Shown here piece by piece: positions 31,500 through 42,967 of a DNA stretch of 64,000 nucleotides. Position 1 is the first letter of the stretch, and every line of letters begins with the position of its first letter. The DNA lies in contig JAGFNQ010009515.1 in the NCBI GenBank assembly GCA_024364735.1, positions 58,449 to 122,448 on the forward strand, written 5' to 3'. The notes below the pieces were generated by a model. The model searched no databases and had not been told where the DNA came from. It saw only the letters and a list, made by a program, of their open reading frames with translations. A program made the translations under genes and the position numbers. This DNA is from Boesenbergia rotunda. Taxonomy: Eukaryota; Streptophyta; Magnoliopsida; Zingiberales; Zingiberaceae.

Positions 31500-33124
31500 T
31501 ACTCGAGCCGTCGACTCATCCTTGAGCTGATTGATCGGGCTCAGTTGTTGGATCAACACAACTACCAATCCATTCAACAACAGTAAACTCATTTGCATTT
31601 ATATAAATGAGAGTTTGAGATGTTAGTTAGAAGGTTTTTAGTCAACTTTTTACCAAGCCAAGGTGGAAGAACACATTTCAGTAGGATTTGCTAAATGTAC
31701 AGCAAAAGGCTCTGTATTATGGGATCTCTTGCATTGACAGTAGTCTCTATCTTCTATTGCCAGTCCATAGAGGTTTCCTGACTGCATATCAAAATCGCTA
31801 TTTGTGATCTGATATACTTGTTTCAAAATCTAGACTGTGCTTGCTCTTTGTTTTCTGTGTTCTGACATTGTAAAGATATGTTCCTTTGTTTATGAGATAT
31901 CAATGAGGTATGCTTCTAGGCAGTAAAATCAAAGTAAACCAATTAAAGTTCAACAAATTTTGCTATCTCGTGAGGCTTTATCTACACTGAAAATATACAA
32001 TGAAACTCTTTTCTCAATTTGAAGCTCATCTCCACTTGCTCTGGTCAATAATGAAAGAAAGAAGAAAGAAAGGCCATGCATTTCACAATCAAAGTGAACG
32101 GAGCCTTTGCTCCGAGCCTTTGCATCTGAAAGGCCAATAATTCCCGAAACACTGTTGAATCCCCCAAAAGCAGATAGTTCCAAAAGACACGCATAGTAAC
32201 ACATTTAAAAGCACAAAAGAAATAAATGCAGTTCACTCATCTTTTGTTGTTCTTGTTCTGTACTGTTCTTGCTAATGTATTGTCAGTGCTCTTCAACACA
32301 GGAATTCGGTATGGAAATTGAGGAAGTTTGAAGAGCTTCTTGATGTTTTTTTTTTCCTTCTTCTTCTCTTCTTTCCATGCTTGCAATAAGTGGAATAAAT
32401 TAAGATCCAAAATTCAAGGATCCTGCCTTTCGCTCACTGGCCTTCACATCACATATACAGAAAGCCTGTTGGACTATATACAACTTGTTTTCGTGCACAG
32501 TTGATATATTTTAGATGCTTTCATAGACAAGAGGAATTGCAGGGCCAGAATGAAGTTGATGATACGTGAGTAGCAGCAGTATTACAGGAACCAACCATCA
32601 GGAGAGGTATGAGAAAATGATGCCTTGCCTTTTGTTGAGTTTTCTAGCTAACATCTAATTCGAGGCCATCAGATTACATTCGTGAAAAAAAAAACAAGAG
32701 CATCTTACTGGATTGTTGATTATGAGATATGAATCCTATACGTTGTTTTCATATGTAGACAGAATCGACCAGTTTAACTGGCAAACTGATCCAGTTAGAT
32801 CTATCAATGAAGGAGTACTGGCTGTCAGCAGTCTAGTTCTGAAAACAACACCACGGGCAAGAATATTTACTGCCATCGAGACAGTCTGCAACAGTATTAG
32901 GGACTCAACCATCCAATCGATGGGACATCTCATGGGTGTCCAGCATATGCTTGCCAATAGTGTTAGTTTGTTTTCTTGTGTTTTTTAATCTGAACTTATT
33001 GGCAACAGTTGGAGGCAATATTAACATGCTGCTGAACATGGATGGTGGGACATCTTTGCCACGGATTCTACTATTCAGCTTTTATTATCTCAGGAAATCC
33101 ATCGTCCTTACTCCTTTTCTCTAA
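31500..33124. other. Intergenic DNA, no supported gene
   Basis: AT-rich single-copy-looking DNA. The best open stretch, 32713-32988 (+, 91 aa, with TTPRARIFTAIETVCNS), is not recognised and has no clear promoter or conserved domain; it could be an exon of an unrecognised or dead gene. Confidence 0.4.
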
Positions 33125-33150
33125 TGTATATATATATATATATATATAAT

Positions 33151-33207
<57 letters not shown>

Positions 33208-33235
33208 AAGTAATATATATATATATATATATATA
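33125..33235. repeat. AT dinucleotide microsatellite
   Basis: Nearly pure (AT)n broken by AATATAT and by a CAAAGTAA word that occurs twice. Confidence 0.95.
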
Positions 33236-33601
33236 TCAAAGTAAGATATTCTTTCACCAAATGAATTGCATTTACTTTACAGGAACTAAAAATAAATGGC
33301 TTTTGCTATTTTACTCTACTGGAGTCCAAGAAAGAGAGTGTTAATGAAACCGTATATACAGGATTAAGGTTGTCCCACTTGAATAGAGAAATAATTAGAG
33401 GGCCGGCTCTCCACGATGACATTGACATTACTGATTATAGCTGGCTTGTAGGTTGATATATCTATTAATTATCACTCGTTTAACAAATGGAAATTGGATA
33501 TATCATAAATGCATGCCTATAAGTTAGCCAAAGGCTAAGTTGACTGAGATTTATTTAGTGGTTAATTTTCACCACCTTAAGTTTCAGTAGTGCTATGCAG
33601 T

Positions 33602-33894
33602 TTAATATATTTGTCACCGAGTCTATGGTGCAGCGGTAGACGATTCGATCCTCAACTACGGTGTATTTATAAAAATTTTTCCTCCAAATGAGATGCGAAC
33701 CTTGGGACGTTGGGCTTCTACGACGTATTTATAAAAATTTTTCCTCCAAATGAGGTGCGAATCTTAGGACGATGGGCTTCTAGACTGTCCACTGTGAACG
33801 CTTTTCGATTTATCCTGATGGCCGATGAAAAATTTTTATGTGGCTAAATTAATTATCCGAGATTGATTAGAAAATTTTCGTTATTGAAAAGAAA
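33602..33894 (+). mobile_element. SINE copy 1, tRNA-derived, with internal duplication
   Basis: Box A-like TATGGTGCAGCGGTAG and box B-like GATTCGATCC near the start mark a tRNA-derived head. A 16 bp duplication, AGTAGTGCTA(T/C)GCAGT with one mismatch, flanks it (33586-33601 and 33895-33910). The body segment TATTTATAAAAATTTTTCCT plus CCAAATGAG and GGGCTTCTA occurs twice in tandem. Same family as the copy at 34767. Confidence 0.75.
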
Positions 33895-33910
33895 AGTAGT
33901 GCTACGCAGT

Positions 33911-34748
33911 ACGCAATGCTTAGGAGTATTTCATTTTGAGTTTATCAATGAATTATACTTCACAGTCCGTAAACAGTAGTCATTAATGAGCGACTGACAA
34001 ATATTGTAGCCTAACTACTCTGTATGTTGGGATGCCTGCATGCAATTTGAATTCATGACTTCGATGCCAAATTCTTTGCAGGATTAATTCCATTTAAATT
34101 ATTACAAGTGCTGTTGACCAGATCTACCTTCAGCATATCGATCGGTCGAGCATCTTCATCATTACCTGGGGATAAATAGTAGTTTTTTTATCTGTGCATC
34201 TCATTTTGTGCCATCTGACCTTTATCTAATTCCTACACACGTCTACCATTCAGAAATACTGCAAGTTTCTAGAAGAATTCTCATTGTCAAATTAAATTCA
34301 AAGGACGTATTTAAAATTATTTTTTTTTTAAAAAAAAATATATTTAACTTTTAGATTTATGAAAGATGTATTTTTTTTTAAATTTTACCTTTTCTTGTCA
34401 ATACTGTGATGATATATTCAAACAAAAAAAAATCAATGTTATGGTGCTTTCAAAGAATAATATCATTGTGATATTGCATTTTCAAAATCAATAATATTAC
34501 AGTGATGTTGATTATTTTAGAATTTATATAATATCGAAGTAGTGTTAATTTTTGAAATGTAATACCATATGTAGTGTTGATTTCATTATATTAATTTTTG
34601 AAATATATACTATAGTTACATTATTCTTTAAAATATAGTATCATAGTGATTGGCAAGAGGAGTAAAATGAAAAATAAATACGCCTCTTGAAACAACTAGC
34701 TAAAAGTTAGATGTGCTTGGTAAAAATTTCATAACTTTAAATGCACTC
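33911..34748. other. Intergenic DNA, no gene seen
   Basis: AT-rich, with repeated AATAT(C/T)A-TAGTGTTGAT-like words between about 34450 and 34640, a weak local repeat. Confidence 0.4.
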
Positions 34749-34766
34749 TTATATAATTAAATTAAG

Positions 34767-34955
34767 CCATCGGGGCTATGGTGCAGCAGTAGCGCGACTA
34801 GTTGCTATCTCAGACATCCGCGGTTCTATCCCCAACTACGATGTATTTGTAAGAATTTTTCCTCCAAATGGGACGCGAACCCTGGAACGCGGTGGGAAAC
34901 TTCCGTGTGACCGGGTCGGTCATCCGAGGTTGGTTGAAAAAATCTCGTTAATCAT
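34767..34955 (+). mobile_element. SINE copy 2, with perfect 18 bp target duplication
   Basis: 189 bp. The tRNA-like head has box A GGCTATGGTGCAGCAGTAG and box B GGTTCTATCCC, then the family body (TTTTTCCTCCAAATG, GCGAACC). TTATATAATTAAATTAAG is repeated exactly at 34749-34766 and 34956-34973. There is no poly(A) tail. It would be transcribed by RNA polymerase III and moved by a LINE. Confidence 0.85.
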
Positions 34956-34973
34956 TTATATAATTAAATTAAG

Positions 34974-35478
34974 ACTTTTATATTATTATGTGGTTGATCA
35001 TTAATTAAATTCATGGATTAAATATTCTCATGGGATGGATGAGTAGCACATGACACAAGTCCCCTCTTATACGCTAATTACTATCAGTACTAATAGTCCT
35101 CATGATTTACGTCCTCCGTATTAGTCCTGAGATAAATTAGCGGGGGCGTTGAAGTAAGCGAATCGTCTTTTTGCAATTATGAATTAAATTCATGGTAAAT
35201 AAACACAGAGGTTACTGATTCTCCCAATTATAACCTTTCTTGTTCTCCACATAATGCCATATATATATACGACAACATACTCAATCGGTCTTCTCCCTCT
35301 CCATCGACCACACTTTTGGGAAAAACCTTTTGCTGGATTTTTAGGTTTGCCTTTATATATCTCCTGAAGCTCAGCAACTACTTTTTAATCGAAAAAAACT
35401 TGATTATTAGTTTTCCTACGAACTGTTTCAGATCCATATCTCAGATCTCTCATAAGTAGTGCTTATCAGTGGTGAGGG
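34974..35478 (+). promoter_or_regulatory. Promoter and 5' UTR region of the YABBY gene
   Basis: A TATA-like CATATATATATAC lies at 35259-35270, followed by a pyrimidine-rich leader with CTTCTCCCTCTCC near 35290, typical of plant 5' UTRs. The start codon is about 210 bases downstream of the TATA. No specific operator was identified. Confidence 0.5.
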
Positions 35479-37973
35479 ATGTCATCGTTGTCATCGCAGC
35501 ATGTTTTTGCTCCAGAGCAGGTTTGCTATGTCAATTGCAACTTCTGCAACACTGTTCTTGTGGTATGTTATGTTAACTTGCTCCATCCTCTCTTCTCTTT
35601 CGGTATATTCTCCTTTGTATGTTTATCTGCCAAAAAGCTCAACTTACTATAGAGAAAATCCAAAAAAAAAAATAATTGTTATTATTCTTTCTTGTATTTC
35701 ATTGTTTTTTTCCCCCTTGTTTTACAACAAAAACTTAAGATCGATTTCTTTTTGTTAATGTGTCATCATGTAGGTAAATGTGCCGAGCGATAATTCATTG
35801 AATGTGGCGACTGTCCGATGTGGGCTTTGTGCCAATCTACTCTCTGTCAATCTACAAGTTCAGATAGAAAAACTCCCACTCCATAAGCTTCAGGTTCAAA
35901 CACACATGATATTAATTCCTTTATTTTCGTTGTTGTTGATGTGTCGTCATTAATTATTTGAAATATTTTATGCATCGTATATATTTTTTTTCACTATTCC
36001 TCAATAGGTGACTTACACAAATATCCATCTTCAATGCAAAAGAAAAATACATCTCTAATTAGTTTTTGACGAGCTATACTGATATTATACTACATTAGAA
36101 AATATATAAAATAATAAACTTTTATTTATTAATTTATCTTATATTTAATTATAATTTTGTTTATTCATATATAGAAGAGAGTATATATATCTATATTATT
36201 ATTTATATATGCCTAGTATTTTTGATATATGTTATATTTTTAAAATTTCATATTATCTATAATATATATGGGACAATCGTTTAGCTCACGTATTAGAGTA
36301 AGGTAAGAGTTCAAGCTTGATAAATTTTAATAAGTTTTATAATTTCAATAAGAAAAATAAATATTTGAACAAAATTAAATTTAGCTAGCTCTGTTTAAAT
36401 ATTACCTATGCATCTTTGCTTCATGTGCTAGGAAGATTTCTTGAGCATGTTGAGAATTAATGAGGCAAACTCTATGCTTAATTATATATCCAATATATAT
36501 TAATTTCAAGGAAGGTCCATTAAGCATGGTCGGAACTGATGAATAAGTGATTGTTAAGTCAGTGAGGAATATCCATTTTAAGCATGCATGTTGAGAACTA
36601 ATATTAATGAAGAGATTAATCCTAATTACTTTAATATATACAATCTTATTAATTAAGATCCATTAATGTGTTTTAAAAAAAAATAATTTGCACTTGTCTG
36701 GCTCTTTAGCATACGTTACGTTCAAATTTATGCATGCAGAATCGCGACATGGGAGGGCCCCCAAACATCTACGATGGAGATTGTGAATCTTCTTCAAGAT
36801 GCAGCAGTCTCTCAGCGTTGAGTCCAGTGGATTACGTTCACCGTCAAATGCAACTTATCCAACGTAAGTACTAACATCTTATACCTAATCTTTGTTCACA
36901 TATATCTGATCTTCGAGCCCTTATGGACGGGCATAGCCGAGTTGATACTCGCATGGTAGAATTATATATGGCACAAGAACAAGATTTGAATCCCCTAGGG
37001 TTTATTCTCTTGAGGAATAAGTTCCTCCTACCTAAAGGCCGTTTAATAACTACCCTTCCACAACCTTAATTAGGATGGGCTATGAAGGGGCTACTGGTGA
37101 GTATTATCATCTTCTTTGATACATATATCTATATTTAATAAAGGCAGGTAATTGTACTTTAAAGTCGCTAATTTTTTTAAAATTATTTTTGAACTGATTG
37201 CTTTTCATCTTAATTTGGATGACCGTAAAAGCTGCCACGGAGAAGCGACGTGTTCCTTCTGCCTACAACAGATTTATCAAGTTAGTTTTTCTTTTTTTCT
37301 CATTTTCAAATTAAGTTGTTTAATTCCCTTCTACATATATTGCACTTTAATTGGTCTTTAATTTGATGTAAATATATACATGCGAAAACAAAACTTGGGT
37401 CAAGGGCCTTTACCTAGCTAGCTAGGATCTAATGAGGGATTCCTTCATCGCATAACACTTAGGCTACGTTTGGTGAGGGGTAATCAGCCTTGTAATGTAA
37501 TTAGGATTGCATTACATATTGATTAATTGCTTTATTTGGTATAATTTTAAAACTGTAATATAATGTAATTTGCATTACAAAAGCTAGTAAAAGTATTTCA
37601 ATTTGGATTACAATACCAACAACATGTAATCTAGATTACATTACAGACTTCATTATATTACAAACTGGATTATATTATCACTAACCAAACGTAGCCTTAG
37701 GCTATGTTTGATGAGAGGTAATCAATCTTGTAATGTAATCAGGATTACATTACAAAATTGATTACATTACATATTTTATTTGGTATAGTTTTAAAACTGT
37801 AATGTAATCTGTATTATAAAAGCTAGTTAAAGTTTTGTAATCTGGATTACAAGGCCAACAACATATAATCTGGATTACATTACAGACCCAATTATATTAC
37901 AAGTTGGATTATATTATTCCTAATCAAACGCAGTCTTAGGGATGCATCAAAGAATTAAAGTTGGGAAAAGTTG

Positions 37974-38017
<44 letters not shown>

Positions 38018-39663
38018 TGATTTATTTTAGGACAGTACCAAGTAAGATCCGTTTTGATAATTGCATAAAAAATTTAACACAAATATAGAAAGACACAAAT
38101 GTGTATTAATATTTTAGACTTTCATATACAATGGGCAAATATAATTTAAAAAAACTAAGTTTAATATATAAATCTGTCTTAAAATTTAGACGATGTTTTG
38201 TTAAATTTATCTATTTTTTTATAAGTTGAATGTTAGGGCATCCGTTAACATCCATTACCTCTTAAAAAACATGACGCATATTCATTATATTAAAATATGC
38301 TTTTTATTAATGCACACTCATATTCATTTTAATATTAGTATTCATTATTTGTGAGTCTCGTCCACTCATTCGTCTTTATTCTTTATATCCAAATTTTATT
38401 TTTCTTATTTAAAAGTTGATCATTAACAACTTTCAACAACCCATCCATTGCAATACCATTTGGTTGTTACATAAGCCACACATTAACACCAATGCAGATG
38501 CCTTATATGGAGTTGTTATATTATATGGAACGGAATGTCCAACTATAAATAAATTTAATTGATATATAAATCTGTCTTAATATGGAGTTGTTATATTATA
38601 TACATTATTGTCACTTTCATTGGTGGGCATATCTTCTTCTTCTTCTTCTTCTTCAAGGGTCGGGTAGCCAGTAGAAGTTCAAGCCTAACCTGGGCCCTTT
38701 CACATTGTCTATCAGCCCCACCGCCATCATGGTACTTTACTAGAAGCACATCATTTTCTTCATCTCCCTCCTTGTCATTGCCATACACCCAAGTATACAA
38801 TTCATCAATCTATCTAGTTTAGTCTGTTCATTTTTTTTAATTAGTGATTGAATTATCATTTAATTAATTACCTACTTAGAAGCTTGTCTAAACTCGTTCA
38901 CCACCCTAAATCCATGCCTCTCCAACCTCCTCCTTCACCACCTACTTGCACCTCCCTAACTTGAACATGTTCATTTTTTTTTAGTTGACATCAGATATCT
39001 AACTCTTCTCAAATCAATTAATTTTGGAGTTACCGATCTGGCCCTATGAAAATTTTCACCGACCATCGGATCGCAAATCGAGAAATACTCATGGAGGCTT
39101 ATTCAAATGACTAGCATTAATCTTAAATTCCCTTCTAACAAAAGAAAAATCTCTAATTAACAATGCGCCGCTTGAATAGGTTCACCATTGGTATTGGGGC
39201 GGTGAGGTGAAGATGATGGTGATGTTGGCACATATAACTCCTGACAAGGAGAAGAGCGAAGGAAAATGTCCTAGTTTCAAGTTAATTAGCATCGTATGCA
39301 AGCTACATTTTTAACTGATCAAGCTACTATATATATATATACATATAGTAGACTTGAAAGTTTTAAAAGCTAATTGATTAGAATTAATTTATGCAAAATC
39401 TTAAATAAACAGCTGAAAAAGTTAATAGTGTCTACCTGTTTTTTGCTCTTTTCTTTTGAACTTGCATGCAACAGGGAAGAGATCCGCCGACTGAAAGCTA
39501 AAGATCCCAACATTAGCCACAAGGAAGCTTTCAGCACTGCCGCCAAAAACGTAAGTAATTAACTACGTGCGTGCGTGCATGCATGCGTGCACCATATCGT
39601 ACTTACTAGTCACGATTCTAATTATTCAGTAATTATAAGTTAATTAGTGTAATTAGTATCATG

Positions 39664-39733
<70 letters not shown>

Positions 39734-39867
39734 TGAATTTATAAAATTCTAATTGTTCGATCGGTAACTTAATTCATTGTGCTATCGTTCTATTGAACAA
39801 CACGCAGTGGGCGCACTTCCCAGAGATCCGTTTCGGGCTATCAATCCGTGGCAATGAACAAGTTTAA
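35479..39867 (+). CDS. YABBY transcription factor, YAB2-like, six exons
   Basis: Exons 35479-35562, 35774-35893, 36740-36863, 37232-37280, 39475-39550 and 39808-39867 join with GT-AG borders and matching phases to 170 aa. The N-terminal C2C2 zinc finger has CNFC (Cys20, Cys23) and CGLC (Cys44, Cys47) with exactly 20 residues between, preceded by EQVCYV. The C-terminal HMG-like YABBY domain runs from EKRRVPSAYNRFIKEEIRR through DPNISHKEAFSTAAKNWAHF. YABBY proteins bind DNA in the nucleus and set abaxial and lateral-organ fate. The N-terminus and spacing fit the YAB2 clade. Oddities: GLC where GHC is usual, an altered segment after LLSVNL, KDPNISHKE for the usual NNPDISHRE, and a C-terminus only 12 residues past HFPEIRF, shorter than recalled relatives. 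No stop or frameshift is seen, so it may be a working but divergent copy. Confidence 0.9.
36900..37110 (+). mobile_element. SINE-like insertion in YABBY intron 3
   Basis: ATAGCCGAGTTGATACTCGC matches a tRNA box A context and GATTTGAATCCCC a box B, about 45 bases apart. It differs from the 33602 and 34767 family. Ends and duplication were not resolved. Confidence 0.5.
37462..37696. mobile_element. Tourist-like MITE, first of a tandem pair
   Basis: 235 bp with inverted ends GGCTACGTTTGGTGAG and CTAACCAAACGTAGCC, flanked by TTA on both sides, as in PIF/Harbinger-derived MITEs. The interior is rich in TGTAATGTAAT-like words able to fold. It lies in YABBY intron 4. Confidence 0.85.
37700..37935. 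mobile_element. Tourist-like MITE, second of a tandem pair
   Basis: 236 bp, same family and orientation, ends GGCTATGTTTGATGAG and CTAATCAAACGCAGTC. It shares the TTA at 37697-37699 with the first copy and is followed by TTA at 37936-37938. Confidence 0.83.
37976..38013. repeat. AT microsatellite in YABBY intron 4
   Basis: Pure (AT)n run shortly after the second MITE. Confidence 0.9.
39667..39731. repeat. AT microsatellite in YABBY intron 5
   Basis: Pure (AT)n run of more than 60 bases, within 80 bases of the last exon. Confidence 0.95.
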
Positions 39868-40525
39868 TTATCATTATATAGTTGGTTTTAAGTCCTACGT
39901 ACGTGTTTTATTAATTTTCCTCGACGAGGATTAATGTGTAATTCCATGCATAATTATGTTAGTTTGAAACAATAATGTAATGAAATTCAATGGGAAATAT
40001 AACTTAATAATCATATTACTTTTGGTGCACTAAATTCTTTGGATGATTTATGGCTAATTATATATCATCTTAATTTTTCTCCATTTATGTTTTGTTAATT
40101 AGTTTGACTTAATTCCTTGATTGGATTTTTTTTATATGTAAAATAGTTATAGACTCTTTGTTTTAGATTATTGGCTTAATTACTAATGAGCATCCTTAAT
40201 TAATTACTTATATGATTAAAAAATATATTTCATTTTTAAAAATTATAAAAAATATTACTCCACTTAATTATACTTTTCTATTTAAAATGCCCATGTGTGT
40301 TCTACTGCATTAGTAAAAGCTACTCTAGCTATAACTTGTTTTAACTAAAATTGCTTTACCTTATAACTTTTTTAACCAAAACTACTTTAAGATGATCAGG
40401 CAATAATTCATATTTTTGTAATTAGACAGGTTGAGAACAATTAAAGGATATTTTAGATAGAAAATTATAGACGTGGTGCTAATTTATTTTGATATTTTTA
40501 GACATTCGTTTGATTTGATGATGAT

Positions 40526-40561
<36 letters not shown>

Positions 40562-41209
40562 GCCTTTTATTTTTATCAAAAATTAAGCAACTTTATCTTG
40601 ACAGATTATGTTTAATTATTTCGATCGGCATATGAGATAAACTCGACCATGGTTTAAATTTGACAGTTCGATAATTCTAAAATATTGATTCTTAACTTTA
40701 ACCTGCAAAAGAGGTTACAATTCATGGTTTAGAATAGTCGATTATGATTTAATTCATGATTCACGAAGGATCAAGATTATTATTATTATAATTATTTTAA
40801 AAAAATATTAATAAATTTTTTAAAAATATATTAAAATAATTTGCATTTATTTAAGTTGTCTCCTTAGGGCATAGAGGAATCAAAGCCTACTTAACTTGCT
40901 TACCTTTTTTACCATTATTATCTGAGGAAATAACGTTGTTACTCACTCTTATTCTTCGTTCTGGTAGTGTTAGTTATTTCAATATTAAACTTCTATCTCA
41001 CCATCTAAAAATTGTAATTCCTTGTATTTTTTTTTTGCAATTCTCATCTAATAATTATGTAATGCTTGTGTTTTCGAAGAGTCAAAAATCAAAGTAGATC
41101 ATATTATTTCATCCAATATATGTCCTCTGAAACTAAATATTAATTTTACAGAAATGACTGACAATTGACAAGTTATAATTTTATGGATTCTCATGGATGC
41201 TTTTGTTGG
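39868..41209. other. YABBY 3' flank, AT-rich, no gene seen
   Basis: Contains the presumed 3' UTR with candidate AATAAT-like polyadenylation words near 39970 and an (ATA)n run at about 40530-40562. No coding region is supported. Confidence 0.45.
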
Positions 41210-42490
41210 TGCAATTGACATCTAGTCATGGTTGACCAAGTTTGAGCTAACTCATATTGAGTTTCGATGTTTGAGCAATATTGTCAGCAATATGGTAGTT
41301 GGTCGAGTGAGGTGTCAAGTAGGTCAATGGTAATCGAATACTTGATGGTGGAGAAGTCCAAGTGCGTCAATAGTTGACCAGTTACTTGACAGTCGAAAGT
41401 CCAAGTAGGTTATGATTAATCGAATACTTGAAAGTTGATGTGAGATGAGAACTCTAAGTGGGTCACGGTTAACTAGACACTTGGCATGTGAAGAAAAATC
41501 CAAGTGAGTCAAGGAAGATCAGACACTTGACATTTGAAGTGAAGTCCAAATCAGTGAAGGTTAATCGGGCACTTAACATGAGATAGATGAAGTCCAAGTG
41601 GACCATAGATCATCAGACACTTGGCATGTGGATGAAAACCCTAACAAGTCAGAGAGGACTACATGTTAGGTGAGTGTGTACGTCCAAAAAGGTCAAGAAA
41701 TATCGAATGTTTGACATAGGAGAAATCCTAATAGGTCAAGGGTAACTGGATGTTAGACATGTGTGAAGTCTCGATAGGTCAAGGATTGATCGGATATTGC
41801 GCAAAGGAAGTCCAGGTAAGTTGAGGTCAACCGAATACAAGGCAAGATGAGTATTCAACCTTGGTAAAACTAAAATAGGAGTATCAATCTATTGATAGAG
41901 TATTGATCGACCGATGTACTCTAAACCCTAAATTTGAGGTTTGGGGGGTTTTAGGGATTGTTATAGTAATTAGAGTTTGTTATAATAATTAGGGTTTTCT
42001 ACAATATTAGGGTTGTTATAGTGTTTTGGGGTTTATTGCAAAGAATAAACCTCGAAAATCAGGGTTTGCTATATTAACTTCGGGTGTTACTATAGTAACT
42101 TCGCGGTTTGCTATAGTAATTAAGGATTAGGGTTTTTGCTACAGTGTTAGTCAATTGATGAGTATTAGGAATCGACTGCTTGTTGGTGCAATCAACCCTT
42201 GATAAAGGTTGATTAATCTCAAAGTGACTCGAGTTAGAATTTTGATATTTGATCAATATATTAGTTGGTCTAGTGAGACATCAAGTAGATTAATGTTGAC
42301 TGAATACTTAACAGTTGATAAATATGTTAAGTTATTTGAGCGAAAAGCTCAAGTGAGTCACAATTGACAGACACTTGAGATCGAAAGTTCAATAGATAGT
42401 TGGCAAGAGAAAAGTCCAAGTGAATCATAGTTGATCAGATACTTGATAGTTAGAAGTCCAATAGAGAGTTGTCATGAGCCGTGAAATCTC
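41210..42490. repeat. Degenerate tandem repeat field, units of about 55-65 bp
   Basis: Units have the form GTCCAAGTGGGTCA, AGGTTGACC or ATCAGACACTTG, then GACATG or ACAGT and GAAGTCC. At least 15 diverged units are visible, interrupted at 41870-42190 by a CTATAGTAATTAGGGTTT-like stretch. The field ends where the copia LTR at 42503 begins. No coding function is apparent. Confidence 0.7.
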
Positions 42491-42502
42491 AACAGGTCAA
42501 GA

Positions 42503-42953
42503 TGTTGGATATTTTATGTCGTGGACTAGCATAAATAATTTGATTATATATTTTGATTATACTCTAGATTAATTAGATGTCAAATCATGTGAATATGGTG
42601 TTATTTGGTTATTGTTATTGGGCTTGGCTATAATGGGCAGCTTGGCCCCTTTTTTCCTAATCTGCAGAGGCCCCTACTCCTAACCCTAATATAAAGTGGT
42701 CGTTGCCCCATTGAAACGACGACGGTTTTTTTTTGTGATTGACGGGGTGATAGGAGGAGTTACTCTCTGCCGCTTGAATTCTCGCATAGGAAATCATGGA
42801 TTCGATGATGTCTTCCGCTCTAGGTAATTCTAACACCTAATTATATCTATTACATTTATCTATCATTTGTCGTATTTAGAATTGGATTTCGATCTATCGC
42901 CAAACATTGAATTTCGATTTGTCGTCAAAATATTGGATTGCGATATGTCTTCA
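42503..42953 (+). repeat. 5' LTR of the interrupted copia element
   Basis: 451 bp from TGTTGGATAT to ATGTCTTCA. The start is chosen where the tandem repeat field stops; the end is fixed by the primer site 2 bases later. Confidence 0.7.
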
Positions 42954-42955
42954 AA

Positions 42956-42967
42956 TGGTATCAGAGC
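42956..42967 (+). other. Primer-binding site (initiator tRNA-Met)
   Basis: TGGTATCAGAGC, the standard plant copia site. Confidence 0.88.

Noticed and set aside
33602..34955. tRNA genes at the two box A/box B sites
   Set aside because: No cloverleaf can be drawn; long target duplications and a shared non-tRNA body show SINEs.
38559..38822. 87-codon open frame in YABBY intron 4
   Set aside because: Mostly a CTT repeat coding Phe, inside an intron with no splice support.
41210..42490. CRISPR-like or coding repeat array
   Set aside because: Units are contiguous and diverged, frames are broken, and the context is a plant genome.
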